64,000 nt of DNA from Pseudomonas sp. SST3 (GCF_003325755.1 NZ_QORI02000005.1:191312-255311), one strand, 5' to 3'. Positions 49,971-60,108 are shown, counted from the stretch's first letter. Translations and numbers: made by a program. Notes: generated from the letters alone by a model not told the origin.

Positions 49971-52900
49971 ATGTTCAAAGCCGGTCAAGTCTTGCAGGGC
50001 GATTTCGCCAATCTGAAAGCCGCCGAATTCTTTCCCGCGATCAGCGCCAACTACAGCGTTGACGAGGCGGCCTACCTGAATGAGCTGTTGCAGCTGGCCG
50101 ACCCCGGCGAGGCGGGCATCGAAGCCATTCGCCATGAAGCCCGCAGTCTGATCGAAGCGGTGCGCGGCCGGGATAACGCGGTCGATACCCTCGATGCGCT
50201 GCTGCGTCAGTACAGCCTGGATACCCACGAAGGGCTGATGCTGATGTGTCTGGCCGAAGCGCTGCTGCGCGTGCCGGATTCCGCTACCGCCGACGCTCTG
50301 ATTCGCGACAAGCTCAACGCCGCCGAGTGGGAACGTCACCTCGGCCAGAGCGATAACGTGCTGGTCAACTTCGCCGCCTGGGGCTTGGTGATGACCGGCA
50401 AGGTGGTCGATCCGGAAAACGCCGATGGTCGCCCGAAGAACGTCCTAGGTCGCTTGATCAAACGCTCCGGTGAGCCGGTGATTCGCGCTGCGATGAACCA
50501 GGCAATGAAGCTGATGGGCAAGCAGTTCGTGCTGGGTCGCAGCATCTCAGAGGCGTTGAAGAACGGTCGCCCGGAGCGTGAAAAAGGCTACACCTATTCT
50601 TTCGACATGCTCGGTGAGGCGGCACTCACCACCGAGGATGCGCACAAGTACATGGTTGACTACCGTCAGGCCGTAGAAACCGTTGGCGCTGAGCCGCAGG
50701 TCGGTTCAGGGCCGCGTCCGTCGGTATCGATCAAGCTGTCGGCGCTGCATCCGCGTTACGAAGTGGCTCAGCGCGAGCGCGTGCTAACCGAGTTGTTCGA
50801 AAGCGTACGAGAGCTGGCGATCCTGGCGCGCAAGCTCGATGTTGGTATCACCATTGACGCCGAAGAGGCCGATCGCCTCGAGCTGTCGCTGGAACTCTAC
50901 GAAAAGCTGATGCGTGACCCTGCGATCGCTGGCTGGGGCGAGTTCGGTCTGGTAATCCAGGCCTATTCCAAGCGCTGCCTGCCGGTACTGGTCTGGCTGA
51001 CGCTGCTGGGCAAGGAACTGGGCGCAAGGATTCCGCTGCGTCTGGTCAAGGGTGCCTACTGGGACAGCGAGATCAAGCAGTGTCAGGTGCAGGGCCTCCA
51101 CGGCTATCCGGTCTACACCCGCAAGGAAGGCACCGACACCTCCTACTTGGCCTGCGCCCGTTACCTGCTGTCCGAGCATACCCGCGGGGTGATCTATCCG
51201 CAGTTCGCCAGCCACAACGCGCATACCGTCAGCTGCATCCTGTCGATGGTTGGTGAACTGAAGACGCCGCGCGAATTTGAGTTCCAGCGCCTGCACGGCA
51301 TGGGCGATGCGCTCTATGACACCGTGATCGAGAAGTACCGCAAGAACGTGCGCATTTATGCACCGGTCGGAGCGCACAAGGACCTGCTGCCGTACCTGGT
51401 GCGACGCCTGCTGGAGAACGGTGCCAACTCGTCGTTCGTCCATCAGCTGGTCGACCCACGCGTGCCGGTAGAAACCCTGATTGATCACCCGGTCTCCCAG
51501 CTGCGTCAGTTCAAGACCCTCGGCAACCATCGCATCCCGCTTCCGCCGGCGCTGTACGGCAATCGGACCAACTCGCAAGGCATCAACATGAACATCCAGA
51601 CTCAGTGGAACGACCTGTCCAGCGCCTACCAGACCTTTCTCGACCGCCAGTGGCAGGCCGCTCCGGTGATCGGCGGGCAGAAGCTCACCGGCACGCCGAA
51701 CAAGGTGTATTGCCCCTACAACCTCAGCCAGGAAGTGGGCACTGCCCAGTTCGCCACGGCCGAGCAGGCCAAGCAGGCTATCGACAGCCTGGCCGCGTTC
51801 TGGCCGCGCTGGAACGCCACGCCGATCGAGCAGCGCGCGCAAATCCTCGAGCGCCTCGGTGATCTACTGGAAGCCAACCATGCCGAGCTGATGGCGATGT
51901 GCACGCTGGAAGCTGGCAAGACCCTGCAGGACGGCATCGACGAAGTCCGTGAAGCCGTCGATTTCTGCCGTTACTACGCTTTGCAGGCGCGTCTGAAACT
52001 CGGCCGCGAGGAGCTCAAGGGCCCGACTGGCGAACGCAACGAGCTGTTCCATGAAGGTCGCGGTGTGTTCGTTTGCATCAGCCCCTGGAACTTCCCGCTG
52101 GCGATCTACCTCGGCCAGATCACCGCGGCGCTGGTCGCCGGTAACACCGTACTGGCCAAGCCGGCTGAGCAAACCAGCCTGATCGCGGCCCGTGCGCTGG
52201 AATTGATGTTCGAAGCCGGTCTGCCAAAGGAGGCGATTGCCTTCTTGCCGGGCGACGGTGCCACCCTGGGTGGCGTGTTTTGCCGCGACCCGCGTGTGGT
52301 GGGCGTGTGCTTCACCGGCTCCACCGACACCGCACGCATCATCAACCGCCAACTGGCCGAGAAGGAGGGCGCCATCGCCACCCTGATCGCCGAAACCGGC
52401 GGCCAGAACGCCATGATCGTCGATTCCACCGCACTGCCTGAGCAGGTCGTGAAGGATGCCGTCGGCTCCGCCTTTACCAGCGCGGCCAGCGCTGCTCGGC
52501 ATTGCGCGTGCTCTACGTGCAGCGTGACATCGCTGACCGGGTGATTGAGCTGATCAAGGGCGCCATGGCGCAGTTGAAAGTCGGTCCGACCCACCTGCGT
52601 GAAAATGACCTGGGGCCGGTTATCGACGCTGAAGCCCGTGATGGTTTGCTTGCCCATATCGAGCAGCTGAAGGCCGAAGGCAAGCTGATTGCCGAAGCCA
52701 ATCTGCCGGGCAGCCTCAACGGCCATTTCGTTGCGCCGGTAGCCTTCGAAATCGGTGGTATCCAGGAGCTGAAAAAAGAACAGTTTGGTCCGGTGCTGCA
52801 CGTGGTGCGTTTCGACGCCGCGGATCTGGAGAAGGTCGTGGGGGATATCAACGCGACCGGCTACGGCCTGACCCTCGGCGTGCACAGCCGCAACGAGGAG

Positions 52901-53131
52901 ACTGCGGCGCGCATCGAGGCGCTTGCGCGGGTCGGCAACCTCTACGTCAACCGCAACCAGGTCGGCGCGGTGGTCGGCGTGCAACCGTTCGGCGGCTGCG
53001 GCCTGTCCGGTACCGGCCCGAAAGCGGGTGGCCCCAGCTACCTGCTGCGCTTCGTCAATGAACGCACCACCTCTACCAACACCACGGCTGTGGGCGGCAA
53101 CGCGTCCTTGCTGTCGCTGGTCGACGACTGA
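49971..53131 (+). CDS. putA: Bifunctional proline dehydrogenase / P5C dehydrogenase PutA, frameshifted by one missing base
   Basis: Read from the ATG at 49971 (MFKAGQVLQGDFANLKAAEF, GAGAGGAGC upstream) to about 52486, then in the next frame to 53131; about 1053 residues. Proline is oxidised to glutamate in two steps. The first half is the FAD proline dehydrogenase barrel (SIKLSALHPRYEVAQRERVL, AHNAHTVSCI-type SHNAHTVSC and the last RRLLENGANSSFVHQL); the second half is the NAD-linked aldehyde dehydrogenase with IAETGGQNAMIVDSTALPEQ. The break removes one G from GCGGGCCAG, expected to encode SAGQRCSALR, exactly the catalytic cysteine motif. No N-terminal ribbon-helix-helix domain: this is the short form, which fits control by a separate PruR. 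Probably a sequencing error. Confidence 0.93.
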
Positions 53132-53335
53132 TCGTCGTCTGACCCGATGCAGCCGGCGGCTCTGTTCTGAGACGCGCGCGAAGTAGAACAACCAGAACAG
53201 TTGGCGGATCGCTCTTCCGCCTCTGATGGGCTCAGGTGAGCCCGTCCCGGTGATGGCACGAACCGCCATCGCCCTCTGCCAGGTGGGATCGGGAATACCC
53301 TCGCGCCCATCAACAACAACTAACGAGGGAACAAG

Positions 53336-54820
53336 ATGAGCATCAGTACACCCACTCTGATCACGTTCGTGATCTATATCGGCGCCATGCTGTTGATTGG
53401 CTTTGTCGCCTATCGCGCCACCAAGAATTTCGACGACTACATCCTCGGCGGACGCAGCCTGGGCAGTTTCGTCACGGCCCTGTCGGCAGGCGCTTCGGAT
53501 ATGAGCGGCTGGTTGCTGATGGGCCTGCCAGGGGCGATCTTCGTCGCGGGTCTTTCGGAAAGCTGGATCGCGATCGGCCTGATCGCCGGTGCCTGGCTGA
53601 ACTGGCTCTTCGTCGCCGGGCGGCTGCGGGTACACACCGAGCGCAACAAGAACGCGCTGACCCTGCCGGATTACTTCTCGCACCGTTTCGAAGATGAAAG
53701 CCGCACCCTGCGGATCTTCTCAGCGCTCGTCGTGCTGGTGTTCTTCACTATCTACTGCGCCTCGGGCGTCGTCGCTGGCGCGCGGCTGTTTGAAAGCAGC
53801 TTCGGCGTGCCGTACGACGTGGCCCTGTGGATCGGCGCCGCGGCAACGATTCTCTATGTATTCATCGGCGGCTTCCTCGCGGTGAGCTGGACCGACACCG
53901 TGCAGGCCACGCTGATGATCTTCGCGCTGCTGATCACGCCGGTTTTTGTGATCCTGGCGCTCGGCGATATGGGCGCTGCGATGGATACCATTGCCACGCA
54001 GAATCCGGCCGCGTTCGACATGTTCAACGGCCTGTCCTTCGTCGCGATCGTTTCGCTGCTGGCCTGGGGGCTGGGCTATTTCGGCCAACCGCACATCCTG
54101 GTGCGCTTCATGGCTGCTGACTCGGTGAAGACCATCCCTAACGCCCGCCGCATCGGCATGGCCTGGATGATTCTGACTCTGGCCGGTGCGGTCGCAGTGG
54201 GCTTCTTCGGTATCGCCTACTTCGCCGGGCATCCGGAGCAGGCCGGCCCGGTCTCCGAGAACGGTGAGCGCGTGTTCATGGAACTGGTGAAAATCCTGTT
54301 CAACCCCTGGGTGGCCGGCATCATCCTCTCCGGCGTCCTCGCTGCCGTGATGAGTACGCTCAGCGCCCAGTTGCTGGTGAGCTCCAGCGCCCTGACCCAG
54401 GACTTCTACAAGGCCATGCTGCGCAAGAACGCTTCGCAGACCGAATTGGTCTGGGTCGGCCGCGCCATGGTGCTGCTGATCGCCTTCATCGCCCTAGGCA
54501 TTGCGTCGAACCCGGACAGCAAGGTGCTGGGCCTGGTTTCCTACGCGTGGGCAGGCTTTGGCGCTGCATTTGGTCCGGTGGTGTTGATCTCGCTGCTGTG
54601 GAAGAACATGACGCGTAACGGCGCGCTGGCCGGCATGATCGTCGGCGCGGTCACCGTGGTGGTGTGGAAGGAATTCATCGGCCTTGGTCTGTACGAGATC
54701 ATCCCGGGCTTCATCCTCGCCAGCCTCGCCATCGTGGTGTTCAGCAAGGTGGGGAATGGCGCTTCGGCGAGCATGATCAAGCGCTTCGAGGACGCTGAGC
54801 GCGAATACCAGGGGCATTGA
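53336..54820 (+). CDS. putP: Sodium/proline symporter PutP, first copy
   Basis: 494 residues from the ATG at 53336. SSS-family symporter with about 13 helices. Early sodium/proline-binding helix SLGSFVTALSAGASDMSGWL and LLMGLPGAIFVAGLSE; the late helix VMSTLSAQLLVSSSALTQDF is also typical. Lies 204 bp after putA and has its own terminator. Very similar to the second copy at 55512. Confidence 0.97.
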   Translation: MSISTPTLITFVIYIGAMLLIGFVAYRATKNFDDYILGGRSLGSFVTALSAGASDMSGWLLMGLPGAIFVAGLSESWIAIGLIAGAWLNWLFVAGRLRVHTERNKNALTLPDYFSHRFEDESRTLRIFSALVVLVFFTIYCASGVVAGARLFESSFGVPYDVALWIGAAATILYVFIGGFLAVSWTDTVQATLMIFALLITPVFVILALGDMGAAMDTIATQNPAAFDMFNGLSFVAIVSLLAWGLGYFGQPHILVRFMAADSVKTIPNARRIGMAWMILTLAGAVAVGFFGIAYFAGHPEQAGPVSENGERVFMELVKILFNPWVAGIILSGVLAAVMSTLSAQLLVSSSALTQDFYKAMLRKNASQTELVWVGRAMVLLIAFIALGIASNPDSKVLGLVSYAWAGFGAAFGPVVLISLLWKNMTRNGALAGMIVGAVTVVVWKEFIGLGLYEIIPGFILASLAIVVFSKVGNGASASMIKRFEDAEREYQGH

Positions 54821-54835
54821 TTCTGCTGTAACGAC

Positions 54836-54871
54836 AAACCCCGCGGTCTATGTCCTGGCCGCGGGGTTTTT
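54836..54871 (+). terminator. Rho-independent terminator after the first putP
   Basis: AAACCCCGCGG and CCGCGGGGTTT flank a 12-base loop and end in five T residues, 15 bases after the stop. Confidence 0.9.
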
Positions 54872-54898
54872 GCGTTCTGGCTCCGTTAAAGACGAGGA

Positions 54899-55123
54899 TC
54901 AGTCGTCGACGATGAGGTTCTCGCGATCATCCTTGGCGCCCGCGGCGATCAGGTGCTCGGCCTGTTCTTCAGGTAGGTGCACGCTGGCGCCATCTATATG
55001 AGCGACCGACATCCGAGCAGCTGGGTCGGTACTGACGTGCACATCCATAATCGCGCTGCGGTAGGTGTTGCCGGCTACTGTGGCAGAACAGGTGCCGGTG
55101 GCGGTATCGATCGTGACTGACAT
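54899..55123 (-). CDS. Small protein, possibly DUF3203 family
   Basis: 74 residues from the ATG at 55123, with GGAGGT just before it on the coding strand. Reads MSVTIDTATGTCSATVAGNT then RSAIMDVHVSTDPAARMSVA and ends GAKDDRENLIVDD. No signal peptide, membrane helix or cysteine cluster. The size and the pattern of a small beta domain followed by an acidic helix resemble DUF3203 proteins of Pseudomonas, but I am not sure of that. It lies between the two putP copies on the opposite strand. Confidence 0.65.
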   Translation of the reverse strand: MSVTIDTATGTCSATVAGNTYRSAIMDVHVSTDPAARMSVAHIDGASVHLPEEQAEHLIAAGAKDDRENLIVDD

Positions 55124-55511
55124 GGCGGACCTCCAGGTGTGTCGTGTGTAGCGGGACTGATGTGGGCGCCCCTCATTTGTCAGACCGCTTCAGCGCCGAT
55201 CCGTTGCCCTGCGGCAGCTCGAGGCGGAAGGCCAGAAGCGAGCGCGGACAGGCTGACCAACGGCCAGGCTCGCCGGCTCGTACCCCTTCGGGCCAGGCTT
55301 TTGGCAGCTGTTCTCTGCTTACAGCCACGGCCTGTACCGAGATGGCCGTCGTTCACCAGTGGCGAAACCATCCGGTCACGAGCCAAGACGCGAAGTAGAC
55401 GCTATCCTTGGCGGTTACTCGGCCATCCGTTGCCGACGCTTCGCATCGCTGTTGCTAGCGTCTCGTCAGTGGAGGCGGGGGAATGCCTCCGCAGCACAAG
55501 GAACAAATAAA
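55124..55511. other. 388-bp gap between the small minus-strand gene and the second putP
   Basis: No conserved gene seen. The plus-strand frames here lack plausible starts and protein-like composition. The last 40 bases hold the putP leader with AAGGAACAAAT as ribosome-binding site. A short string GACGCGAAGTAGA (55387-55399) recalls ACGCGCGAAGTAGA before the first putP, perhaps a relic of the duplicated upstream region. Confidence 0.5.
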
Positions 55512-56996
55512 ATGAATGTGAGCACTCCAACCCTGATCACCTTTGTGATCTATATCGTGGCGATGATTCTGATCGGCTTCACCGCCTATCGCGCCACCAA
55601 GAACTTCGACGATTACATCCTCGGCGGGCGCAGCCTCGGCAGTTTCGTCACGGCGTTATCGGCGGGCGCTTCGGACATGAGCGGCTGGTTGCTGATGGGC
55701 CTGCCCGGCGCGATTTTTATCGCCGGCCTGTCGGAAAGCTGGATCGCCATTGGCCTGATCATCGGTGCCTGGCTCAACTGGTTGTTCGTGGCCGGACGGC
55801 TGCGTGTGCATACCGAGCACAACCATAACGCGTTGACGCTCCCGGATTACTTTTCGCACCGCTTCGAGGACACCAGCCGACTGCTGCGGATCTTCTCGGC
55901 GCTGGTGATTCTGGTGTTCTTCACCATCTATTGCGCCTCTGGCGTGGTTGCTGGCGCGCGACTGTTCGAGTCGACGTTCGGCATGTCCTACGACGTTGCG
56001 CTGTGGGTTGGGGCCGCGGCGACCATCCTCTATGTGTTCATTGGTGGCTTCCTCGCCGTGAGCTGGACCGACACCGTGCAGGCGACGCTGATGATCTTTG
56101 CGCTGCTGATCACGCCGGTGTTCGTCATCCTCTCACTCGGTGATCTCGGTACCGCGATGGACACCATCGCCGCACAGGATCCGTCGAACTTCGACATGTT
56201 CCGAGGGCTGTCTTTCATCGCGATCGTTTCATTGCTGGGCTGGGGACTGGGCTACTTCGGCCAGCCGCACATTCTGGTGCGCTTCATGGCTGCCGATTCG
56301 GTGAAGACCATCCCCAACGCTCGTCGCATCGGCATGACCTGGATGATCCTGACCCTGGCCGGCGCGGTAACCGTGGGCTTTCTCGGCATCGCCTATTTCG
56401 CCGACAACCCGGCACTGGCTGGCGCGGTCACCGAGAACGGCGAGCGCGTATTCATGGAACTGGTGAAGCTGATGTTTAACCCCTGGGTCGCCGGCATCAT
56501 TCTCTCCGGTGTTCTCGCGGCCGTGATGAGTACCCTCAGCGCGCAGTTGCTGGTCAGCTCCAGCGCCCTGACGCAGGACTTCTACAAGGCCTTCCTGCGT
56601 AAAGGCGCCTCGCAGACCGAGCTGGTCTGGGTCGGCCGTGGCATGGTGCTGTTGATCGCATTAATCGCCATTGGTATCGCTTCGAATCCGGACAGCAAGG
56701 TATTGGGCCTGGTCTCGTACGCCTGGGCCGGCTTCGGCGCCGCGTTCGGTCCGGTGGTACTGATCTCGCTGGTGTGGAAACGCATGACCCGCAACGGCGC
56801 GCTGGTCGGCATGCTGGTCGGTGCCGTGACCGTTGTGGTCTGGAAAGAATTCATCGGCCTCGGTCTGTACGAAATCATTCCAGGCTTCATTCTCGCGAGT
56901 CTCGCCATCTACGTCGTCAGCCTGATGGGCAAGGAGCCGGCAGCCACCATTCAGCAGCGCTTCGAGGCGGCGGATGCGGAGTACCACGCCGGTTAA
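55512..56996 (+). CDS. putP: Sodium/proline symporter PutP, second copy
   Basis: 494 residues from the ATG at 55512 (MNVSTPTLITFVIYIVAMIL); the frame is open further upstream but only this start matches the first copy residue for residue. It is roughly nine-tenths identical to that protein over the full length, with most changes conservative and more differences near the C-terminus (VVSLMGKEPAATIQQRFEAA). All family motifs are intact, so both copies should be functional sodium/proline symporters. Its own leader and terminator suggest separate expression. Confidence 0.96.
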   Translation: MNVSTPTLITFVIYIVAMILIGFTAYRATKNFDDYILGGRSLGSFVTALSAGASDMSGWLLMGLPGAIFIAGLSESWIAIGLIIGAWLNWLFVAGRLRVHTEHNHNALTLPDYFSHRFEDTSRLLRIFSALVILVFFTIYCASGVVAGARLFESTFGMSYDVALWVGAAATILYVFIGGFLAVSWTDTVQATLMIFALLITPVFVILSLGDLGTAMDTIAAQDPSNFDMFRGLSFIAIVSLLGWGLGYFGQPHILVRFMAADSVKTIPNARRIGMTWMILTLAGAVTVGFLGIAYFADNPALAGAVTENGERVFMELVKLMFNPWVAGIILSGVLAAVMSTLSAQLLVSSSALTQDFYKAFLRKGASQTELVWVGRGMVLLIALIAIGIASNPDSKVLGLVSYAWAGFGAAFGPVVLISLVWKRMTRNGALVGMLVGAVTVVVWKEFIGLGLYEIIPGFILASLAIYVVSLMGKEPAATIQQRFEAADAEYHAG

Positions 56997-57054
56997 GATC
57001 GCGGTGCGCGCTTATCCCGCTACCTGCATCGCCGCGTGAAAGTGGCGCGCAACC

Positions 57055-57084
57055 AAACCCCGGGTTCAGTCCCGGGGTTTTTTG
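57055..57084 (+). terminator. Rho-independent terminator after the second putP
   Basis: AAACCCCGGG and CCCGGGGTTT around a six-base loop, followed by six T residues. Confidence 0.9.
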
Positions 57085-57277
57085 TTCCAAGTGCGCCAAA
57101 CGTGCTCGACGTGAATGCGCATGGTCCCATCTCGCAGGCCTTCGATCCGGCTATCTGGTTTTCCCGGTCCTCGTGCTCCCGCTCTGTCTGATCCGCCTCT
57201 CCGAAGCAATGGCTGAGCGCGCCAGGGGTTGAACCGCTGGAACGAGCAGCACTTTATAGAAAGCAAAGAATCATTTA

Positions 57278-57296
57278 ATCGTTACGATATAACATG
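57278..57296. promoter_or_regulatory. Zur-box-like palindrome before the TonB receptor
   Basis: The core GTTACGATATAAC (57281-57293) is a GTTA-N5-TAAC dyad flanked by further partial symmetry (ATC ... GAT). Zur sites of gammaproteobacteria have the form GTTATA-N-TATAAC. It sits in an AT-rich island about 100 bases before the ZnuD-like gene, fitting zinc-dependent repression. Confidence 0.6.
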
Positions 57297-57395
57297 ATAG
57301 ATTCTCCGCCCGCTCAACAAGCCTGCTTGGGAAGGTTGTTGCGCCGCTACTGTCCGGCTGCCTTGGAAGGCATCCGCCACTTTCTGGAGAGTCAT

Positions 57396-59411
57396 ATGAA
57401 CCCGAAACATCACCCGCTGGCCTGGGCGATCAGCCTGGCCCTTGTTCCGACTGCCTGGGCTGCCGATCCGGTCGAACTTGATCCCGTCGTGGTCAGTGCC
57501 AGCGGCCTGGCCAAACAGAGCCATGAGATGACCACGCCAGTGGCGGTCATGGAGGGTGATGAGTTGGTGCTGCGGCGTGAGGCGACCCTGGGCGAAACCC
57601 TGGAAAGCCTGCCGGGCGTTCGCTCCAGCAGCTTTGGTGCCGGTGCGGCACGCCCGGTGATACGCGGACTGGATGGTGCACGTGTAAAAGTACTGAGCGA
57701 TGGCATCGAACTGCTTGATGCCTCGACCATCAGCCCGGACCACGCGGTGACCAGCGAACCGTTGCTGGCCGAGCGCATCGAAGTGCTCAAGGGGCCGGCC
57801 ACATTGCTCTACGGCGGCGGTGCCATCGGTGGTGTAGTCAACGTTATCGACAAGAAGGTGCCGACCTATGTCCCGGCAAAGGGCTATGAGGGCGAGCTGG
57901 AGCTTCGCGCCAACAGCGCGGCGAACGAAGGCGCCGGCGTGTTCGGCATCACCGCCGGCAGCGGCAATTTCGCCGTACGAGCCGAGGGCACCAAGCGTCA
58001 GGCCGACGAATACGAGATTCCAGGTTCGCAGGATAAGCAGACGGGGTCGTACAACGACACTGACAGCTTCACGCTGGGTGCCAGTTTCATTGGCGAACGT
58101 GGCTACATTGGGCTGGCCTATGGCGAGCAGAATAATCGCTACGGGCTGCTCGCCCATGAGCATGCCGAGTGCCACACGCACGGCAGCGACTGGCACTGCG
58201 GTGGTCACGACGATCACGACCATGACGAACACGACGAGGAGCACGGCAGCGTGCCCTACGTCGACATGCGGCAGAAACGCTGGGATCTGCGCGGCGAGCT
58301 GAGCGACCCGCTGGCCGGCTTCGAGCTGGCGCGCCTGCGTGTCGGCCACAGCGACTATCAGCATGAGGAAATCGAGGGCGGGGAAGTGGGCACACGCTTC
58401 AACAATGACGCCACCGATGCGCGATTGGAGCTTACCCATCTGCCGTTGTTCGGCTGGCGTGGCGTCGTCGGCGCGCAAACGTTGCGTCGTGACTTCGAAG
58501 CCCTGGGAGAGGAGGCCTATGTGCCGCCGACCCTGACCCGCAACCACGGGCTGTTCTTGCTGGAGGAATACACGGCCGGGGCTTGGCGCTACGAGCTGGG
58601 GCTGCGGCATGAGTGGCAGGACGTCGAGGCCAATGGCCAGCGAGACACCGACCATAGCGGTACCTCGGTTTCGGCTGGTGCGGTCTGGACCTTCGCTCCG
58701 GAATACTCGCTGGGCTTCTCGCTGTCACGCTCGCAGCGCCTGCCCACAGCCGAAGAGCTTTATGCCAACGGCCCCCACGCGGCGACTCGTACCGTCGAGC
58801 TTGGTAATGTCGATCTCGAAGAGGAAACCTCGCACAACGCCGAACTCACGCTACGTAAGTTTGCCGGTCGCACCACCTTCAGCTTCAGCCTGTTCCGTAA
58901 TGAGGTAAATGACTTCATCTATGCCGCCGATACTGGCCATGACATCGGCGGCGGCTACCGTGAGATCGAGTACCGCCAGCACGACGCAGTCCTTACCGGG
59001 GCCGAAGGGGAGGTGCGCTTCCAGGCCACCGATAGCACGGCGTTTACCCTGTTCGGCGACCATGTGCGTGGCAAGCTGAAGGACGGCGGCGGTGATCTGC
59101 CGCGTATCCCGGCCGATCGACTGGGCGTGCGTGTGGATCAGCGCTTCACAACGGCCCTGGATGGTCAGCTGGAGCTTTATCGTGTGCAACGCCAGGATGA
59201 GCTGGCTGATTTCGAGACCGACACCGGCGGCTATAACATGCTCGGTGCCGGCCTCAGCTACAGCGGCTCGCTGAACCAGACCGACTATCTGCTCTATCTG
59301 AAGGGCAACAACCTGCTCGATGAAAAGGCTCGCCAGCACACGTCCTTCATCAAGGATGATGTGCTGCTGCCAGGGCGCAACCTGACGGTGGGCATGCGCC
59401 TGGCGTTCTAA
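57396..59411 (+). CDS. znuD: TonB-dependent outer-membrane receptor, ZnuD-like (zinc uptake)
   Basis: 671 residues from the ATG at 57396 (CTGGAGAG upstream), signal peptide ending PTAWA. A TonB box and plug domain (VVVSASGLAKQSHEMTTPVA, RPVIRGLDGARVKVLSDGIE, EVLKGPATLLYGGGAIGGVV) precede the beta-barrel, ending in GRNLTVGMRLAF with the terminal phenylalanine. An extracellular loop at 254-284 has ten histidines plus aspartates and glutamates, as in ZnuD of Neisseria. A homologous receptor (PA0781) neighbours pruR and putA in P. aeruginosa. Zinc is the probable cargo. Confidence 0.92.
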   Translation: MNPKHHPLAWAISLALVPTAWAADPVELDPVVVSASGLAKQSHEMTTPVAVMEGDELVLRREATLGETLESLPGVRSSSFGAGAARPVIRGLDGARVKVLSDGIELLDASTISPDHAVTSEPLLAERIEVLKGPATLLYGGGAIGGVVNVIDKKVPTYVPAKGYEGELELRANSAANEGAGVFGITAGSGNFAVRAEGTKRQADEYEIPGSQDKQTGSYNDTDSFTLGASFIGERGYIGLAYGEQNNRYGLLAHEHAECHTHGSDWHCGGHDDHDHDEHDEEHGSVPYVDMRQKRWDLRGELSDPLAGFELARLRVGHSDYQHEEIEGGEVGTRFNNDATDARLELTHLPLFGWRGVVGAQTLRRDFEALGEEAYVPPTLTRNHGLFLLEEYTAGAWRYELGLRHEWQDVEANGQRDTDHSGTSVSAGAVWTFAPEYSLGFSLSRSQRLPTAEELYANGPHAATRTVELGNVDLEEETSHNAELTLRKFAGRTTFSFSLFRNEVNDFIYAADTGHDIGGGYREIEYRQHDAVLTGAEGEVRFQATDSTAFTLFGDHVRGKLKDGGGDLPRIPADRLGVRVDQRFTTALDGQLELYRVQRQDELADFETDTGGYNMLGAGLSYSGSLNQTDYLLYLKGNNLLDEKARQHTSFIKDDVLLPGRNLTVGMRLAF

Positions 59412-59626
59412 ACGTGCCGAGGCGGGTTGGTCTCTTGGCTGAATCGCGGCAGATGAGATATGCCGCGCTACTAGGTCAGTGCCTGTCGAGGGCAGGCTTA
59501 TGCAGAGATGGTACCCGCCTCATTTCTTCGACGGAGCGAAACCGCCTGTTACCAAATCCTGTAGAAGCGGATACTGAGGGCAGCCGGCTCGGCCGGCGTC
59601 CCATTGCGGAAATCCAGGAGTATTCC

Positions 59627-59797
59627 ATGAAAGCAGTACCCGTAATGACTCGTACATTGGCTGTCGTTCTGGCGGCCCTATTGATGACCGGATGTAGCCT
59701 GCGCTTGCCGGGTATTGGAGTCGACATTGGTGACGGAGGTGGCCATCACGGCGGCAATCATTGCCCGCCAGGGCAGGCGAAGAAAGGCAACTGCTGA
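59627..59797 (+). CDS. Small lipoprotein, unknown function
   Basis: 56 residues from the ATG at 59627 (AATCCAGGAG upstream). A lipobox LLMTGC places cysteine 23 at the membrane; the mature peptide is Gly/His-rich (DIGDGGGHHGGNHCPPGQAK) and ends KKGNC. The PPGQAKKGNC ending recurs in hypothetical lipoproteins of Pseudomonas. With its histidines and two further cysteines it could bind metal, which would suit its position behind a zinc receptor, but this is conjecture. Confidence 0.75.
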   Translation: MKAVPVMTRTLAVVLAALLMTGCSLRLPGIGVDIGDGGGHHGGNHCPPGQAKKGNC

Positions 59798-60108
59798 ACC
59801 CTAGCTGTTTTCAGAGGGCCGAGGAGCGTTGCCTCTCGGTCCGATACAGCGCTTCACGCTCTGCCTCTGACGCAACGTCAAGGCAGCTGGTTATTTCCTT
59901 GTCCTTATTCTCCGGCCCGTTCGCCGTCATAAGCACGGCAACAGTTGGAATATTTCCGAAACGAAGCTCACCGGGTGCTCCCTGAGTATCTGTTGTATTT
60001 GACTGGTCGAAGCTTTCTGCCACGGTTAGTCGTGTTGCGCGTTGTGCTCCGCCTGGCAGTTCTGAAACTCGCATCGATAGAACAACAACAATAATTGAGG
60101 AGACTCAC
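59798..60108. other. 311-bp gap between the small lipoprotein and the hydrolase
   Basis: A minus-strand reading frame of 87 codons (59811-60074) has a fairly protein-like middle (GELRFGNIPTVAVLMTANGP) but its start lacks a ribosome-binding site and I know no family for it. The base composition is more AT-rich than the neighbours. The last bases hold GAGGAG, the ribosome-binding site of the hydrolase gene. Confidence 0.3.

Noticed and set aside
52106..53683. 525-codon minus-strand frame across the end of putA and the start of putP
   Set aside because: It spans two conserved genes on the other strand and their gap, with no recognisable protein features.
55359..55511. 51-residue N-terminal extension of the second PutP
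   Set aside because: The first PutP copy and the family start at MNVSTPTLI/MSISTPTLI; the extension is hydrophilic and lacks conservation.
57282..58655. 457-codon minus-strand frame opposite the TonB receptor
   Set aside because: Antisense of the receptor's plug and barrel; the receptor has signal peptide, TonB box and terminal Phe, the antisense frame has nothing.
59811..60074. 87-codon minus-strand frame between the small lipoprotein and hydrolase genes
   Set aside because: No ribosome-binding site or recognised family; kept only as a remark for that gap.
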